A stretch of 64,000 bases of DNA, taken from positions 40,383-104,382 of the forward strand of contig JAQVAV010000013.1 of the NCBI GenBank assembly GCA_028690665.1, written 5' to 3'. Positions 37,401 through 47,700 of this stretch are shown here, one piece after another. The position numbers and the translations under genes are program-made. Source of the stretch: Paludibacter sp. Lineage in GTDB: Bacteria; Bacteroidota; Bacteroidia; Bacteroidales; Paludibacteraceae. How positions within the stretch are numbered: position 1 is the first letter of the stretch; every line of letters begins with the position of its first letter. The notes below the pieces were generated by a model, which was given only the letters and a program-made list of their open reading frames with translations, made no database searches and was not told the DNA's origin.

Positions 37401-39025
37401 AAGTAGCGATTAAGGCATTGAAAAAAGCCGAAGAATCTGATGAAACAATTGTGCGGGTATATGAATTGACCGGGAATGACCAAAGTAATGTGGAAATGAC
37501 TTTCCCGACCAATATAGTTTCAGCAAGAGCAGTAGATGGCAGAGAAGACTCCATTGATGATGCTGTAAGTTTTAACGGAAATAAACTGACATTTTCGATT
37601 GCCCGTTTTCATCCCAAATCTTTTGCTGTAAAATTAAGCGCGCTATCGACCACAGATGCTCAGAAGCCTGTTTCAACCCCGGTATCACTGACTTATAATA
37701 TTGATGTTATGAGTAACGATTTTCTGAAAAAAGACGGAAAATTTGCTGATTCAAATTATGCTTATCCGGCAGAATTATTTTCTGATGAGATTAATGCTGA
37801 TGGCATTAACTTTACGGTTGGCCCGCGTGGAAATGGGTTGTTGAATGCCGTACAATGTACAGGACAGGAAATTAGTATTCCTCAGGCCGCTACCAATAAA
37901 AAACTCTATATCCTTGCTGCAAGCCAGAATATAGAAGGTTCTGATGTCGATTTCAAAATTGATGGTACCGCATATCCCGTGAGAGTTGAATATCTTGCCG
38001 ATAATGTTGGTGAATGGGGTACTGTATACGGATCCAGAAAATATAAAAAGGAAAATATAGCATTTATGGCCACGCACAGGCATAATGTTGTGACTAATGC
38101 GAATGATTCTTATGCTTATCTGTACATTTTCAAGTATGCTATTCCAATAGCAACGGATGCTGCAAAACTTACATTACCGAATGACCCGGATGTGGTTGTG
38201 TTTGCTGTAACGGTTTCCGATAACGAAAATGATGATGTAATTCCGGTTACTACCGTTGAGAATTTGCCTGATTTTGATTATCTCGAACCTGAAAGTGAAG
38301 CAGCTCCGTGTGGTGAAATATTGATACCAACATTAGTGACTGCCTCGGGTTCGACAGATGCTTATGAGAGACCGGCTATGGCCGCCGATAATAATCCGTA
38401 TTCAAAGTGGTGTGATGAGGGAAGTTCAGGTAAATATTTAATATACGGCTTTAATGAACCTGTACAAATTTGTCAGTGGAATGTTGTTCATGCGGGTATT
38501 GAAAGTGATGACAATATAGCTTCTGATTTTACATTGCAATATTATAATGGTAGTTGGGTCGATGTAGATGCCGTTACAGGTAATACTGATAATAAAACAG
38601 TTCGTACCGTGACTCCGTTTACTGCCGAGAGAGTCCGTCTTAAAATTATCAAACCGACACAGGGTAGCTCAACTATAGCCAGAATATATTCTTTTGATCT
38701 GTATGGAAGCCGTTCTACAACGGGAGTCACGACTGTGAAATCGGATGAAAAATCAACTGTGGAAAATTTTCCAAATCCATTTAGTCGTCAAACGACTATC
38801 CAATGCAATCTTATCGAAAATGCCGACAGATTATTTCTTGATGTGTATAATGTAGCAGGGGCTTTAGTCAGTCATGATGCTTTTGATGCAACTCAGGGAG
38901 TCAATAATCTGGTTTGGTATAATACGTCCGGTCAGGCAGGGGCATATATTTACAAAGTATCAGCAAAAAGCGGTAACAAGCTTAGTCTGATTGGTACAGG
39001 GAAAATGTTTGTTGTTAATTATTAA
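34466..39025 (+). CDS. Multimodular GH38 alpha-mannosidase, T9SS-exported
   Basis: A 1519-residue secreted enzyme. The GH38 catalytic domain (about 236-500) shows the zinc-binding NAHFDTQWDW (H246, D248), the nucleophile segment LPDCFGFPYSLPTLA (D360) and WHQFHDDLTG (H569, H572, D573). GH38 hydrolyses alpha-1,2, 1,3 or 1,6 mannosides. It is much longer than usual: the catalytic part is preceded by a beta-sandwich (about 40-230) and the GH38 C-terminal domains (about 600-1070) are followed by a second, similar sandwich (about 1075-1260), then a discoidin module (about 1285-1420) and a T9SS domain (from about 1430, NFPNPF). The signal peptide is preceded by a 15-20 residue basic stretch. The GH76 and phosphatase genes follow without an obvious new promoter. 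Confidence 0.93.
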   Translation: MNFRNFNSRKYLRLKERIKALSFALLVLLPEITLTAQQYEPLILTGFNADVICNSSDCSGSGTLDGEWFYYSADKKSEGAIPQTIVSKYGVEYVLNSFDENNVLTIGSNGASSGELTLTTPKAAKELWLLGMSASGKKDIDVVVKYTDNSASETQSISFPDWYQTSGNTVSYYGLGRVKSSSTYDDRFEFGLFERVIPVDSTKTVASIEFSYTGTDKTYTSIFAISAYSGGARMSDNNLYMIANAHFDTQWDWDVQTSIDQYVKNTLVDNFNLFDKFPDYVFNFEGAIKYMFAKEYYPDLYERLKGYVASGQWHISGSSIDANDVMVPSAESIIRNLLLGEKFYEKEFGVNGGNDIMLPDCFGFPYSLPTLAKYCGIVGFHSQKLSWGSAYGYSDFPNYGLWRGVDGSEILAIYKPGAYVNKYKENLSYNNDILSELVSNKTDLGAAKTVRYYGTGDRGGSVDEETVDWLEKSLASSGPVHVNSVTPDQFFESVSSDERSKLPVWDNELPMSTHGAGCYTSHTIIKYWNRKDELLADATEKSSVVANWLGGLSYQSQTIHDSWVRLLWHQFHDDLTGTSIPKAYTFTTNDHVAVQLDLAKTLNNASGAVALQMNTQVQGTPIVVFNPLSVQRKDIVEAKISVASEPETISVYDPDGNVVPTQIIKYENGTLTFIFKANVSSLGYATYDLHLNDDASAALSSSLVTTDHTIENNSYILKVNKNGDIYSIIDKKQNNKELLESPVRLAMLLDKPGYWASWEVSWGDVIRDPFAYVDENVEMSVAEAGPLRSALKITRSKDGSQFVQFIRMTSGVNEDRIDVVNEVDWQSKETLLKAVFPLSATNEKATFDLSIGAIERGNRVSNLYEVAGHQWADLTDSGESYGVSILNDCKYGWDKPDDNTLRLTLIHTPRVESDRPYQKYQDLGLNKFTYSIYRHFGVWSDSTQWQAAKLNQPLYAYESPKHDGNLGKTFGFVSLNTDKVAIKALKKAEESDETIVRVYELTGNDQSNVEMTFPTNIVSARAVDGREDSIDDAVSFNGNKLTFSIARFHPKSFAVKLSALSTTDAQKPVSTPVSLTYNIDVMSNDFLKKDGKFADSNYAYPAELFSDEINADGINFTVGPRGNGLLNAVQCTGQEISIPQAATNKKLYILAASQNIEGSDVDFKIDGTAYPVRVEYLADNVGEWGTVYGSRKYKKENIAFMATHRHNVVTNANDSYAYLYIFKYAIPIATDAAKLTLPNDPDVVVFAVTVSDNENDDVIPVTTVENLPDFDYLEPESEAAPCGEILIPTLVTASGSTDAYERPAMAADNNPYSKWCDEGSSGKYLIYGFNEPVQICQWNVVHAGIESDDNIASDFTLQYYNGSWVDVDAVTGNTDNKTVRTVTPFTAERVRLKIIKPTQGSSTIARIYSFDLYGSRSTTGVTTVKSDEKSTVENFPNPFSRQTTIQCNLIENADRLFLDVYNVAGALVSHDAFDATQGVNNLVWYNTSGQAGAYIYKVSAKSGNKLSLIGTGKMFVVNY

Positions 39026-39166
39026 TTGGTGTAGCACTATTTGCCTGTAAGTTGATAACTATTTATTGGAATTCGGCTTACAGACAAATGCTTTTACTGA
39101 AGTTGTAATTTATATTCTCTGGTCAAGAGTATCTCTTTTTTTGTTCTTGTTTCTAATTTTACTGTT

Positions 39167-42100
39167 GTGAAATCACACTTTTCTCTTCTTTTGTTTTTTG
39201 TTTTTTTGTTTTTTCAGATATATGCATCTGTTCCGTCAGGTACTTGCCGGATAATTCCTGTTGCTGCTACTAATCAGTCTCTTACAGTTCAAAATTCTGC
39301 ATTGGATAATAATGCGCTTATTGCTATATGGACTGAAACCAATGTAAATGCCCAACGTTGGGATATTTCTGTAAGTGAAACAAATGATTCTTACTATATA
39401 AAAAATGTTTATACTGGCAAGAATATTCTGCCTGTTGGAAATGAAGCCAATGCCGGAACTGCAATTGAACAGAATCTCTCCGATTTATCGGAGACCTGCA
39501 AGTGGGAGTTTATTCCGGTGCCTGCAAATGTTTGCGAAAATGCCTATTATATCTGTAATGTAGCTTCCTGTAATGCAGGAGATACATTGTGTCTGAGTAT
39601 AACCAATTCCGGAAGTATTATCAATGATGGAGCTCTCCTTAAATTGGAGGCTTTGAAAAATGATTCTATGCAGTATTGGCGTATTAACCAAACGGATTCG
39701 GTTCCGAATGTGTTTACAACTTCTATGCGTAACGAAATAATGATCGCATTCAAGCAACAATATTATCAAAAAGCGAGTGCCGGATATATGTTGGGAGGTG
39801 CTGGGCGCTGGGATGATGGCAGTTATTGGTGGCAAAGTGCTTCGATGATGGAAGTGATTCTCGATGCCTATGAAACGACAGGGGATTCACAATATAAGGA
39901 TATGTTTCAGCAGTTATATTTCAACTTTATTAGTAAAAACGGGGAGAACTGGCTCTATAATAAATTCAACGATGATGTTACGTGGATGGTTATATCCTGT
40001 GTTCGGGCTTATTTACTTTTTGGCGTCGAGAAGTACCTTACGCTGGCTAAAAATAATTTTTCGGAAATGTATGAACGGGCTTACCTTACCGAATGTGGTT
40101 TGTTGCGCTGGCTTGAAGATAATCCGGATGGCGACATGACGAACTCGTGCATTAACGGACCTGCCGAGGTGGCTGCATGTTATCTGGCTCAGGCAACCGG
40201 AGATAATAGCTATTATGAAAAAGCAAAAGAATTGTATATGAACCAACGTGACCGGTTATTCGAACCATCTACGGGGCGGGTGTACGATTGTGTCCTGTGT
40301 GGTGTGGATGGGACTCCGTGGAATTGGGCTTCTACTTACAATCAAGGAACTTATCTGGGAGCCGCGGTAATGCTGTATAATCATTACGGAGATGCATTCT
40401 ATAAGCAAGATGCGCGAAATATTATGCAATATACTATACAAAATCTTTGTGACGGCCAGGGTATAATAAATGTTTGCGGAACAGGGCGGGATAAAATAGG
40501 ATTTAAGGGTATTCTGATGCGTTATGTACGCCGTTTTATTACAGATATGGATGAAACAGGCTATATTGACTGGCTACATAAAAATATTTTGCAGGGTTGG
40601 AATAATCGTAATTCGGAAGGTGTCATCTGGACTGCATGGAGGAATAAAACTTCTGAGGATTTTAAGGCTTATGACGAATCAGGGGCAATGACTGATGACT
40701 TTTCCGGAGATGCCTTTGGCCCGTCCACAGCAGTTTCTTTGGCGTTTAATAGTCCTGTAAATGAAAAATCGGTGACTAAAAATGCATACTCTAAAATAGA
40801 AGCCGAAAATTTTAATTACATAAAAACAATCTATACAGCTCACGACAGTAATTCCGAAGATGAAACTTTGAATTTGACCAATATTCGTAACGGAGCATGG
40901 GCTGCATATTATAATGTTGATTTTGGGAACAGAACAGCCTCCAGGGTTATGTTCAGGTATGCCGCAATATACGATGGAGGCAAAATCGAAATTCGTCTGG
41001 GAAACCCTCAGGGAAACCTCGTCGGAAGTTTTGATGTTACGGCTACAGCAGGTTGGGATGATTATCAGTATGGACTTTGCAATATACAGGAGATTTCCGG
41101 CAGGCAAAACATATATTTGGTATTTAGTGGCAGTGGAAATATTATAAATATTAATTATTTCAGGTTTGAAACGGATGAAACTTGTGAAGCTCCGGCTGTT
41201 ACTTCGAAAATAGGAATCCTGAACGCATCGCATGAAGTTGCTGTCGGCCATTCTTTGGAATATGTTTTAGATGAAGATGCGGAAACTTCTTTTTCTACTG
41301 GATTGAACTCAGATGATGATTTTTGGATCTCATATCAATCTCCGGTACCGGTACAATTAAAGGCTTATGCATTTAGTGGTTTTAGTACGGGATTACAACC
41401 AGAAGACTGGAAAATGCAGGCATCGAATAATGAAACCGACTGGGTTGATTTTGATACCCGTTCAGGGCAGACGGTGGCTAAAAGTGTCATGAACAAATAT
41501 GAAGTATCGACAGATAAATACTATACATTTTTTCGATTTTCTATTGACAAATTTAAAAGTGATGATAATCTGGACAGTTTGTTTTTAAGTGAATGGCGTT
41601 TGTATGGTACTACTTTGCCACAACAGGATATTACGGATAGTACCGGTGTAATAACTGCGGAATGTGATGTTGCCGGCAACCTTATTGATAATCAGCTGCC
41701 AACTAATTTTAATATTTCGAAAACTGACTTTTCTGTACAATATACTGCCTCCAGAGAATATGCACCGATTTCTTATACTCTGACATCTGGTAACGACCCT
41801 GATAAAGCCCCTAAAGACTGGGTATTATATGCGTCTAAAGACGGAAAATTCTGGATGATTGCCGACCGACGTGAAAATCAGTGCTTTGATGATAATTCTC
41901 AGACCGGAGTTTACAGTTGCGATGTTCAGGATACTTACAGCTATTTTAAACTTCATGTTACAGAAAATAATGGAAATACTTCGGAAACGGAAATTGCTGA
42001 ATGGCAATTGTTTGGAGATGTAAGGAAAGGTGTTGATTTCTATAATGATATAACTTCTGGAAAAGGGGTGTTAAGTTCTTCTTCAAATCAGAATGAATCA

Positions 42101-43201
42101 GAATTAGGAAGACTCGTTGATAATAATGGAAAGACTGTTTTTTCAATGTCCTTGTCTGGAGAAAACTGGATACAATACCAAACTAAATTTCCGACACGCC
42201 TATTGGGTTATTCCATTATGGTTGGGGAAAATAAAAAATGCAATCCCGGAACATGGATGTTGAAAGGATCTACCGATGGTGAACGCTGGGTTTCGTTAAG
42301 CAGCCGGAAAAATATTGATTTTGAAAAAACTTATCAGCAAAACAATTATGATATTTCAAATACAGGAAAATACACTTATTTCCGCTTAATTATAGATAGT
42401 GTTGCCGATAGGGATACCGATAAAGTAGAGATTGCCGAATTAGAGTTGCATGGAAATTCAATAAGCAGTACATCGGTCACTTCCGGATCTGAAGGAAGTT
42501 TATCCGCCCAGTTTGAAAGTTCTGTGGACAATGAAAATTATCCCAATTTGATAGACAATAGTCCTACGACAAAATATTTACTTGCAGGCAGACATCATTT
42601 CTGGGTACAATACGAAGTTTCGGAACCGATCATCCTGCAGCAGTATAGTCTGACATCGGCCAATGATTATCCTGAACGTGATCCCGTTGCGTGGAATTTG
42701 TATGCATCGAATGATGGCGAAAGTTGGATCCTGCTTGATAGTGTTTATGGTATTTCCTTTTTGTATCGCTTTGAGACGGAGTACTTTCCGTGTGTCTCAG
42801 CAAAAGAATACCGGTTTTTCAAATTGGAAGTACTGGAAAGTAAAGCCAGTGAAATGACCCAGTTTGCGGAGTGGCAATTGTTTGCATCTGAATCGGGCAG
42901 TGGAGTTTATGTGCCTTATGAAAATAAAAATTATTTGTTGGCTAATTATCCAAATCCTTTTACAGATAAAACCAATATCGTTTGCACTGTACCTGCCGGG
43001 ACAGGTTCAATTCATCTAAAAGTTTATACTACGACCGGAATTTTAGTTGATTCACAGTTATGGCCGGCTCAGGCAGGCAAAAACCGATTAGTTTGGACTA
43101 ATTCACATGCTCTGTCGGGCATATTTTTCTATACTGTTTCAGCGTTTTCCTCCGGTAAAATCATTCAGCAACAAACAGGGAAACTAATGATTGAAAAATA
43201 A
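39167..43201 (+). CDS. Second multimodular GH76 endo-alpha-1,6-mannanase, T9SS-exported
   Basis: A 1344-residue protein starting with GTG at 39167, the only start that keeps the whole signal peptide (KSHFSLLLFFVFLFF...). The order is as in the first GH76: ricin-like domain (about 20-165), GH76 domain (about 178-540) with the catalytic pair D269-D270 in FNDDVTW, CBM6/35-like domain (about 545-670, KIEAENFNY), four discoidin modules starting near 680, 823, 958 and 1103, and a T9SS domain (from about 1255, NYPNPF). The paralogue at 1908 has five discoidin modules and a slightly smaller catalytic domain. Two differing GH76 enzymes suggest endo-action on differently branched mannan regions. It lies 141 bases after GH38, probably in one transcript. 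Confidence 0.93.
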   Translation: MKSHFSLLLFFVFLFFQIYASVPSGTCRIIPVAATNQSLTVQNSALDNNALIAIWTETNVNAQRWDISVSETNDSYYIKNVYTGKNILPVGNEANAGTAIEQNLSDLSETCKWEFIPVPANVCENAYYICNVASCNAGDTLCLSITNSGSIINDGALLKLEALKNDSMQYWRINQTDSVPNVFTTSMRNEIMIAFKQQYYQKASAGYMLGGAGRWDDGSYWWQSASMMEVILDAYETTGDSQYKDMFQQLYFNFISKNGENWLYNKFNDDVTWMVISCVRAYLLFGVEKYLTLAKNNFSEMYERAYLTECGLLRWLEDNPDGDMTNSCINGPAEVAACYLAQATGDNSYYEKAKELYMNQRDRLFEPSTGRVYDCVLCGVDGTPWNWASTYNQGTYLGAAVMLYNHYGDAFYKQDARNIMQYTIQNLCDGQGIINVCGTGRDKIGFKGILMRYVRRFITDMDETGYIDWLHKNILQGWNNRNSEGVIWTAWRNKTSEDFKAYDESGAMTDDFSGDAFGPSTAVSLAFNSPVNEKSVTKNAYSKIEAENFNYIKTIYTAHDSNSEDETLNLTNIRNGAWAAYYNVDFGNRTASRVMFRYAAIYDGGKIEIRLGNPQGNLVGSFDVTATAGWDDYQYGLCNIQEISGRQNIYLVFSGSGNIININYFRFETDETCEAPAVTSKIGILNASHEVAVGHSLEYVLDEDAETSFSTGLNSDDDFWISYQSPVPVQLKAYAFSGFSTGLQPEDWKMQASNNETDWVDFDTRSGQTVAKSVMNKYEVSTDKYYTFFRFSIDKFKSDDNLDSLFLSEWRLYGTTLPQQDITDSTGVITAECDVAGNLIDNQLPTNFNISKTDFSVQYTASREYAPISYTLTSGNDPDKAPKDWVLYASKDGKFWMIADRRENQCFDDNSQTGVYSCDVQDTYSYFKLHVTENNGNTSETEIAEWQLFGDVRKGVDFYNDITSGKGVLSSSSNQNESELGRLVDNNGKTVFSMSLSGENWIQYQTKFPTRLLGYSIMVGENKKCNPGTWMLKGSTDGERWVSLSSRKNIDFEKTYQQNNYDISNTGKYTYFRLIIDSVADRDTDKVEIAELELHGNSISSTSVTSGSEGSLSAQFESSVDNENYPNLIDNSPTTKYLLAGRHHFWVQYEVSEPIILQQYSLTSANDYPERDPVAWNLYASNDGESWILLDSVYGISFLYRFETEYFPCVSAKEYRFFKLEVLESKASEMTQFAEWQLFASESGSGVYVPYENKNYLLANYPNPFTDKTNIVCTVPAGTGSIHLKVYTTTGILVDSQLWPAQAGKNRLVWTNSHALSGIFFYTVSAFSSGKIIQQQTGKLMIEK

Positions 43202-43375
43202 TTATTAAAATCTATAATGCTATGGAATATCAATTTATTTCTTGTCTGAAATTTTAAATTAAAATAAATATTTATAGGTGTTAAAATGAAACGAGCATGA
43301 CAGAAAAAAGGTCTGACATTATTTATCATGACTTATCAGTACAAGTAGCTACAACTAAGAAACAATTATAAACAC

Positions 43376-44293
43376 ATGAAAAGAACAAATTTATTATTAG
43401 TATTTTTTCTTTCTTTTATCTTCTTGGTCGCTCAGGAGAGAACTATCAAAGTATCGTCATTTAATGTCCGTAACGATAATACGAGCGATGCGGAAAATGG
43501 CAATGGCTGGGTTAATCGTTATCCGGTAATAGCTAATATGATTCTTTTCCATGATTTGGATATTGTTGGGACACAAGAGTGTAAAAATAATCAAATTACA
43601 GACTTGTTAAGTGTTCTGTCGAAGTTTAATTATAGCTATATCGGACGGGGTAGGGGAACCAATCCTACCGACGATGAATATTCGGCTATCTTCTATAAGA
43701 CGGATAAATACGAACTGCTTAACTCGGGTAACTTCTGGTTGTCCGAAACTCCCGATATACCAAGTAAAGGTTGGGATGCTGCATTGAACCGGATATGTAC
43801 CTGGGGCGAATTTGAAGATAAATCTACACAATTTACTTTTTTTGCATTCAACCTTCACATGGATCATATCGGAGTTGATGCGCGCAAATATAGCTCGGAG
43901 TTAGTGATTGAGAAAATAAAAGAAATAGCCAACGGACAACCCGTTTTTCTTACTGGAGATTTTAATACCGACCAGTATGCTGAAGGTTATCAAATAATTA
44001 CTACTTCTTGTTTGCTGAAAGATAGTTATGTCTCTGCACCAATTGTCCACGATTTGAATGGAACGTTTAATAGTTTTGATATAAATAATACTACAAATCA
44101 GAGAATTGATCATGTATTTATTAGTGATCAGTTTACTCCATTGCGATATGGAATCCTGACTGATATTTATTGGACTGATGCAGATGGAGAACCTTCACAT
44201 CCCCGTGATTTCCCCGCAGAAACAACAGTAATTACAGGAACCCCAAGACTTCCATCGGATCATTATCCGGTAGTTGTAGAATTGAAATTTTAA
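43376..44293 (+). CDS. EEP-family phosphatase (mannoside-phosphatase-like)
   Basis: A 305-residue exported protein of the endonuclease/exonuclease/phosphatase (EEP) fold. Catalytic landmarks are all visible: SSFNVRNDN, GTQECKN (E68), GDFNTD (D195, N197) and PSDHYPVV (D295, H296). A signal peptide of about 19 residues ends near VAQ. In the Bacteroides thetaiotaomicron yeast-mannan PUL an EEP-family protein (BT3783) removes phosphate from mannose-6-phosphate in mannan; the same fold next to GH38 and GH76 here strongly suggests that role, from context and family knowledge. No sorting domain, so probably periplasmic. It follows GH76 by 174 bases. Confidence 0.85.
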   Translation: MKRTNLLLVFFLSFIFLVAQERTIKVSSFNVRNDNTSDAENGNGWVNRYPVIANMILFHDLDIVGTQECKNNQITDLLSVLSKFNYSYIGRGRGTNPTDDEYSAIFYKTDKYELLNSGNFWLSETPDIPSKGWDAALNRICTWGEFEDKSTQFTFFAFNLHMDHIGVDARKYSSELVIEKIKEIANGQPVFLTGDFNTDQYAEGYQIITTSCLLKDSYVSAPIVHDLNGTFNSFDINNTTNQRIDHVFISDQFTPLRYGILTDIYWTDADGEPSHPRDFPAETTVITGTPRLPSDHYPVVVELKF

Positions 44294-44579
44294 GCAATAT
44301 GTTTTTCCAAATCTGATCATCTGCAATCCTCCGTTGAGGGTAGTTTATAAGTAAAGGTTACATATTTAAAAAAGGGAGAGTGTACATCAAGCTGGCCATG
44401 CATTTCTATATTTCCTTTCGGATAAATACAAAAGGCTTTGCTCAATTTTAAGAACTGAACTTTTCCGGATTTTGTTATTAATAGTTTGATTTCTAAATTA
44501 TTAATTTGTATTTCGGACTTCAGATATTGTTTTTATTAGACTGTTTGTGTGTTAAATTTATTCTAAAAGTAAATATAAA

Positions 44580-44662
44580 TGACATAATAGTTCACTTCTT
44601 TGACAAACAGCTAAACTTCCAGGTTTTGCCAGATAATGGAATCTCAATTTATTTATTTTTGC
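44580..44662 (+). promoter_or_regulatory. Direct-repeat operator and promoter of the GLUG gene
   Basis: Half-sites TGACATAATAGTTCACTTC at 44580 and TGACAAACAGCTAAACTTC at 44601 repeat with a 21-bp period. The -7 box TATTTTTGC (44654-44662) is an exact TAnnTTTGC and starts 74 bp after the first half-site. The start codon follows 47 bases later. The rest of the 415-base gap (44294-44579) shows nothing clear. Confidence 0.75.
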
Positions 44663-44708
44663 TCTTGCGATTAAAATAATTTTTGTTAATCAAATTAAAT
44701 TTTTTTTT

Positions 44709-47700
44709 ATGAAAAAGAATTACTATTTACTAAGAAAAATGTTGGCGCTTGTCATTATTGGCATGACTTCAACATTCATGTATGGCCAGACCTCAATTTC
44801 GGATGCGGCAGGTTTGGCTGCAATTGCAAATGACCTGAGTGGTAGCTATGTACTGACATCCGACATCACGTTAACCGGAGACTGGGCTCCTATAGGAACT
44901 TTCACCGGGACATTAGATGGCCAGGGGCACATTATTTATGGTATAAAAGTAGATGACAGTTCTACGGCTGAACGGGGTCTGTTTTCGAGAACTAACGGAG
45001 CTACTATTCGTAATCTTGGTATTGAAAATGCGAATATTGTCGGTAATGAAAGAATAGGTGCTTTTGCCGGCGTTTTCCAGGGTGGAACTTTGGAACAGTG
45101 TTATGTTGCTAATAGTTATATCGAAGGTCGTGATCATGTGGGTTCATTATGTGGCGATGCTACCGGAGCTGCGAATATTCAGAATTGTTATGGCGCAGCT
45201 AATATTTATTCCCGTGAATATCAGGCTGGTGGTCTGGTTGGAGTAGCAAATGATAATAGTACTACAATTTCGAAATGTTATTTTTCCGGCATTGTTCGTT
45301 GTGCAACCAATAGTCGCCCGGCCGGTATTTTGGCTTGGCGTGATTCAGGAACGCCTGTTGTTCAATACTGTGTTAATCTTGCCCCTTATATATTAGGTAG
45401 TGGCAATTTACGTATTGCTGGTAGTAATGATGGCGATGTTACTTTGACATCAAATTATTCTATTTCAAGTTGTAAGTTATCCTCTGATATAAATAATTAT
45501 GATGGATCCACTGTACCGACTGACGATGCCAACTATGGGGCGGATAAAAGGCATGGTGAAAATATCCCCGGGGGAGATGAAAATGCTTTAACATCAGGTT
45601 TTTATGCCACTACCCTGGGTTGGGATTTTACTGAAAGTACTGGTGTGTGGAAGATGTTGGGAGACGGTTATCCTGTATTGCAATGGCAAACAGCTCCTGT
45701 TAACTCTTCAGCTTTACGTTTAGCAAGTAGTTATTCATTACAGAATGGAGATCAAATCAATTTGAATGATCTTGTTTCAAATCGTGGTTTGGTATTATCA
45801 TTTAGTACTACTAGCGATAAAATTACCATAGAAGGTAACATTGCTACTGCTCATGATATTAACACTCCGGAAGATGCTATCATTTCAATTTCAGTGAATT
45901 CTGATTTTACTGAAACAGATCAGTTGATCATTCATTTGTTTCCTACTGGTCCAATTACTATTTCTACACCTGCTGAGTTAAACGCAGTAACTCAATTTCC
46001 AAATATGGACTTCTTGCTAACGGCTGATTTAGATATGACTGGAATTCCATTCTCAGGACTTTGTAGTTCTTCAAATCCTTTTACCGGAACCTTTGATGGT
46101 AATGGTCATATAATTAAAGGACTTACTTATAGTAATACTTCTACTAATAACATGGGGTTATTTGTAGCAACTTCAGGTGCTACAATTGAAAAATTAGGAA
46201 TTGAAGGGGCCAGCATTGTTGCCAACAAAGAAGTGGGTGCTTTAATTGGTTTGATGAACGGAGGTACGGTAGATCAATGTTACGTAAGTAATAGTTATAT
46301 CGAAGGTTTGGATCATGTGGCATCAATAGCAGGTAAGATTTATGGAGGTGCAGTAGTTCAAAACAGCTATTCTACAGCCAATGTTTATTCCCGGTCTTCT
46401 CAGGCAGGTGGAATTGGAGGAGTTATACTCGATGCCGGCTCGAAAGTTTCGAAATGTTATTTTTCTGGAAAAGTAGCTATACCTACAGCAATCGATCGTC
46501 CCGGAGGAATTGTAGCTTTGGTTGATAACAGTGGTGGAATAACCATTGAGTATTGTGTTAATCTTGCTTCTTCGATTATAGGAGGTGCAAATTGCAGGAT
46601 TGTTCAAAACGGAAATGCCAGTAATTATACGCTAACATCCAATTATTCAATCAGTACAACAATAATGAACCCTAACGGCTCTGTAGCATCAACATCAGAT
46701 TCTAATGTAGCAACAGATAAACTTCATGGAGCTAATTTACCTTCGGATGCAGATGCTCTTTCAAGCACTTTTTATGAAACAACACAGGGATGGGATTTTA
46801 CCAACACATGGGCAATGTTACCAACCGGCGGTTATCCGGTACTTAAATGGCAGACATCACCTCAAGATGTAACTGTATTTTCAGCTAATAATGGTGCGCT
46901 TGTTTCCACGGGATCTGTTGATTTGAATAAATTAGTAGTAACTAATAATGCTAAAAATGCAATTGCATTTACAACCGATAACAGCAATATTACTATTGAT
47001 GCTAACAATGTTCTTACAATGAATAGTGCTGTTAGTTCAGTAGAAACAGCGACAATCACGATATCTCCTAAAGCTGATTTTAATCTTACTTCAGGTTCAC
47101 CTACAAGCTTTACCGTGGCTTTGGTTCCGAATGATGCGGATCCGGTTGAAATATCAACAGTGTCAGGTTTAGCGATAGTTGAAACATATCCGGCTAAGAA
47201 TTATAAATTGATGGCCGATTTGGATTTGACAGGTGTAACTTTTGATGGTCTTTGCAGTATAGATGTTCCATTTACCGGAACCTTCGATGGTAATGGTCAT
47301 GTAATATCAAATGTGACTAACACAAAGTGGGCTGATCAGAAAGCAAAAGTAAAAGGTACTGGTTTATTTAATGCAACAAAGGGTGCTACGATCAAAAAAT
47401 TAGGGGTTGAATCTGCACTTATAACTGGTATTGACCAAAATGTTGGTGGAATTATTGGACAAATGCAAGGTGGTTTAATAGAAGAATGTTATGTGTCAAA
47501 CAGCCAGATTAATGGTTATGACCATGTCGGTTCTTTGGTAGGGGGCGTAAACGATTATAATAATGATAAATCAGGAGCCGGAGCCACTGTACGTAATTGT
47601 TACGGCGATGCAAATGTTTATTCTACAAACTATCAGGCAGGCGGTTTGACAGGTACAGTGATGAAAGGTATAGTTGAAAATTGTTATTTTACAGGAAATG

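Noticed and set aside
39026..39100. Hairpin after GH38 as a terminator
   Set aside because: The arms (CCTGTAAG and CTTACAG) are short, with a mismatch and a loop of about 25 bases, and no strong T run follows.
43298..43335. TGACAG and TGACAT before the phosphatase gene as operator half-sites
   Set aside because: They are 16 bp apart, not 21, and no -7 box lies at the expected distance.
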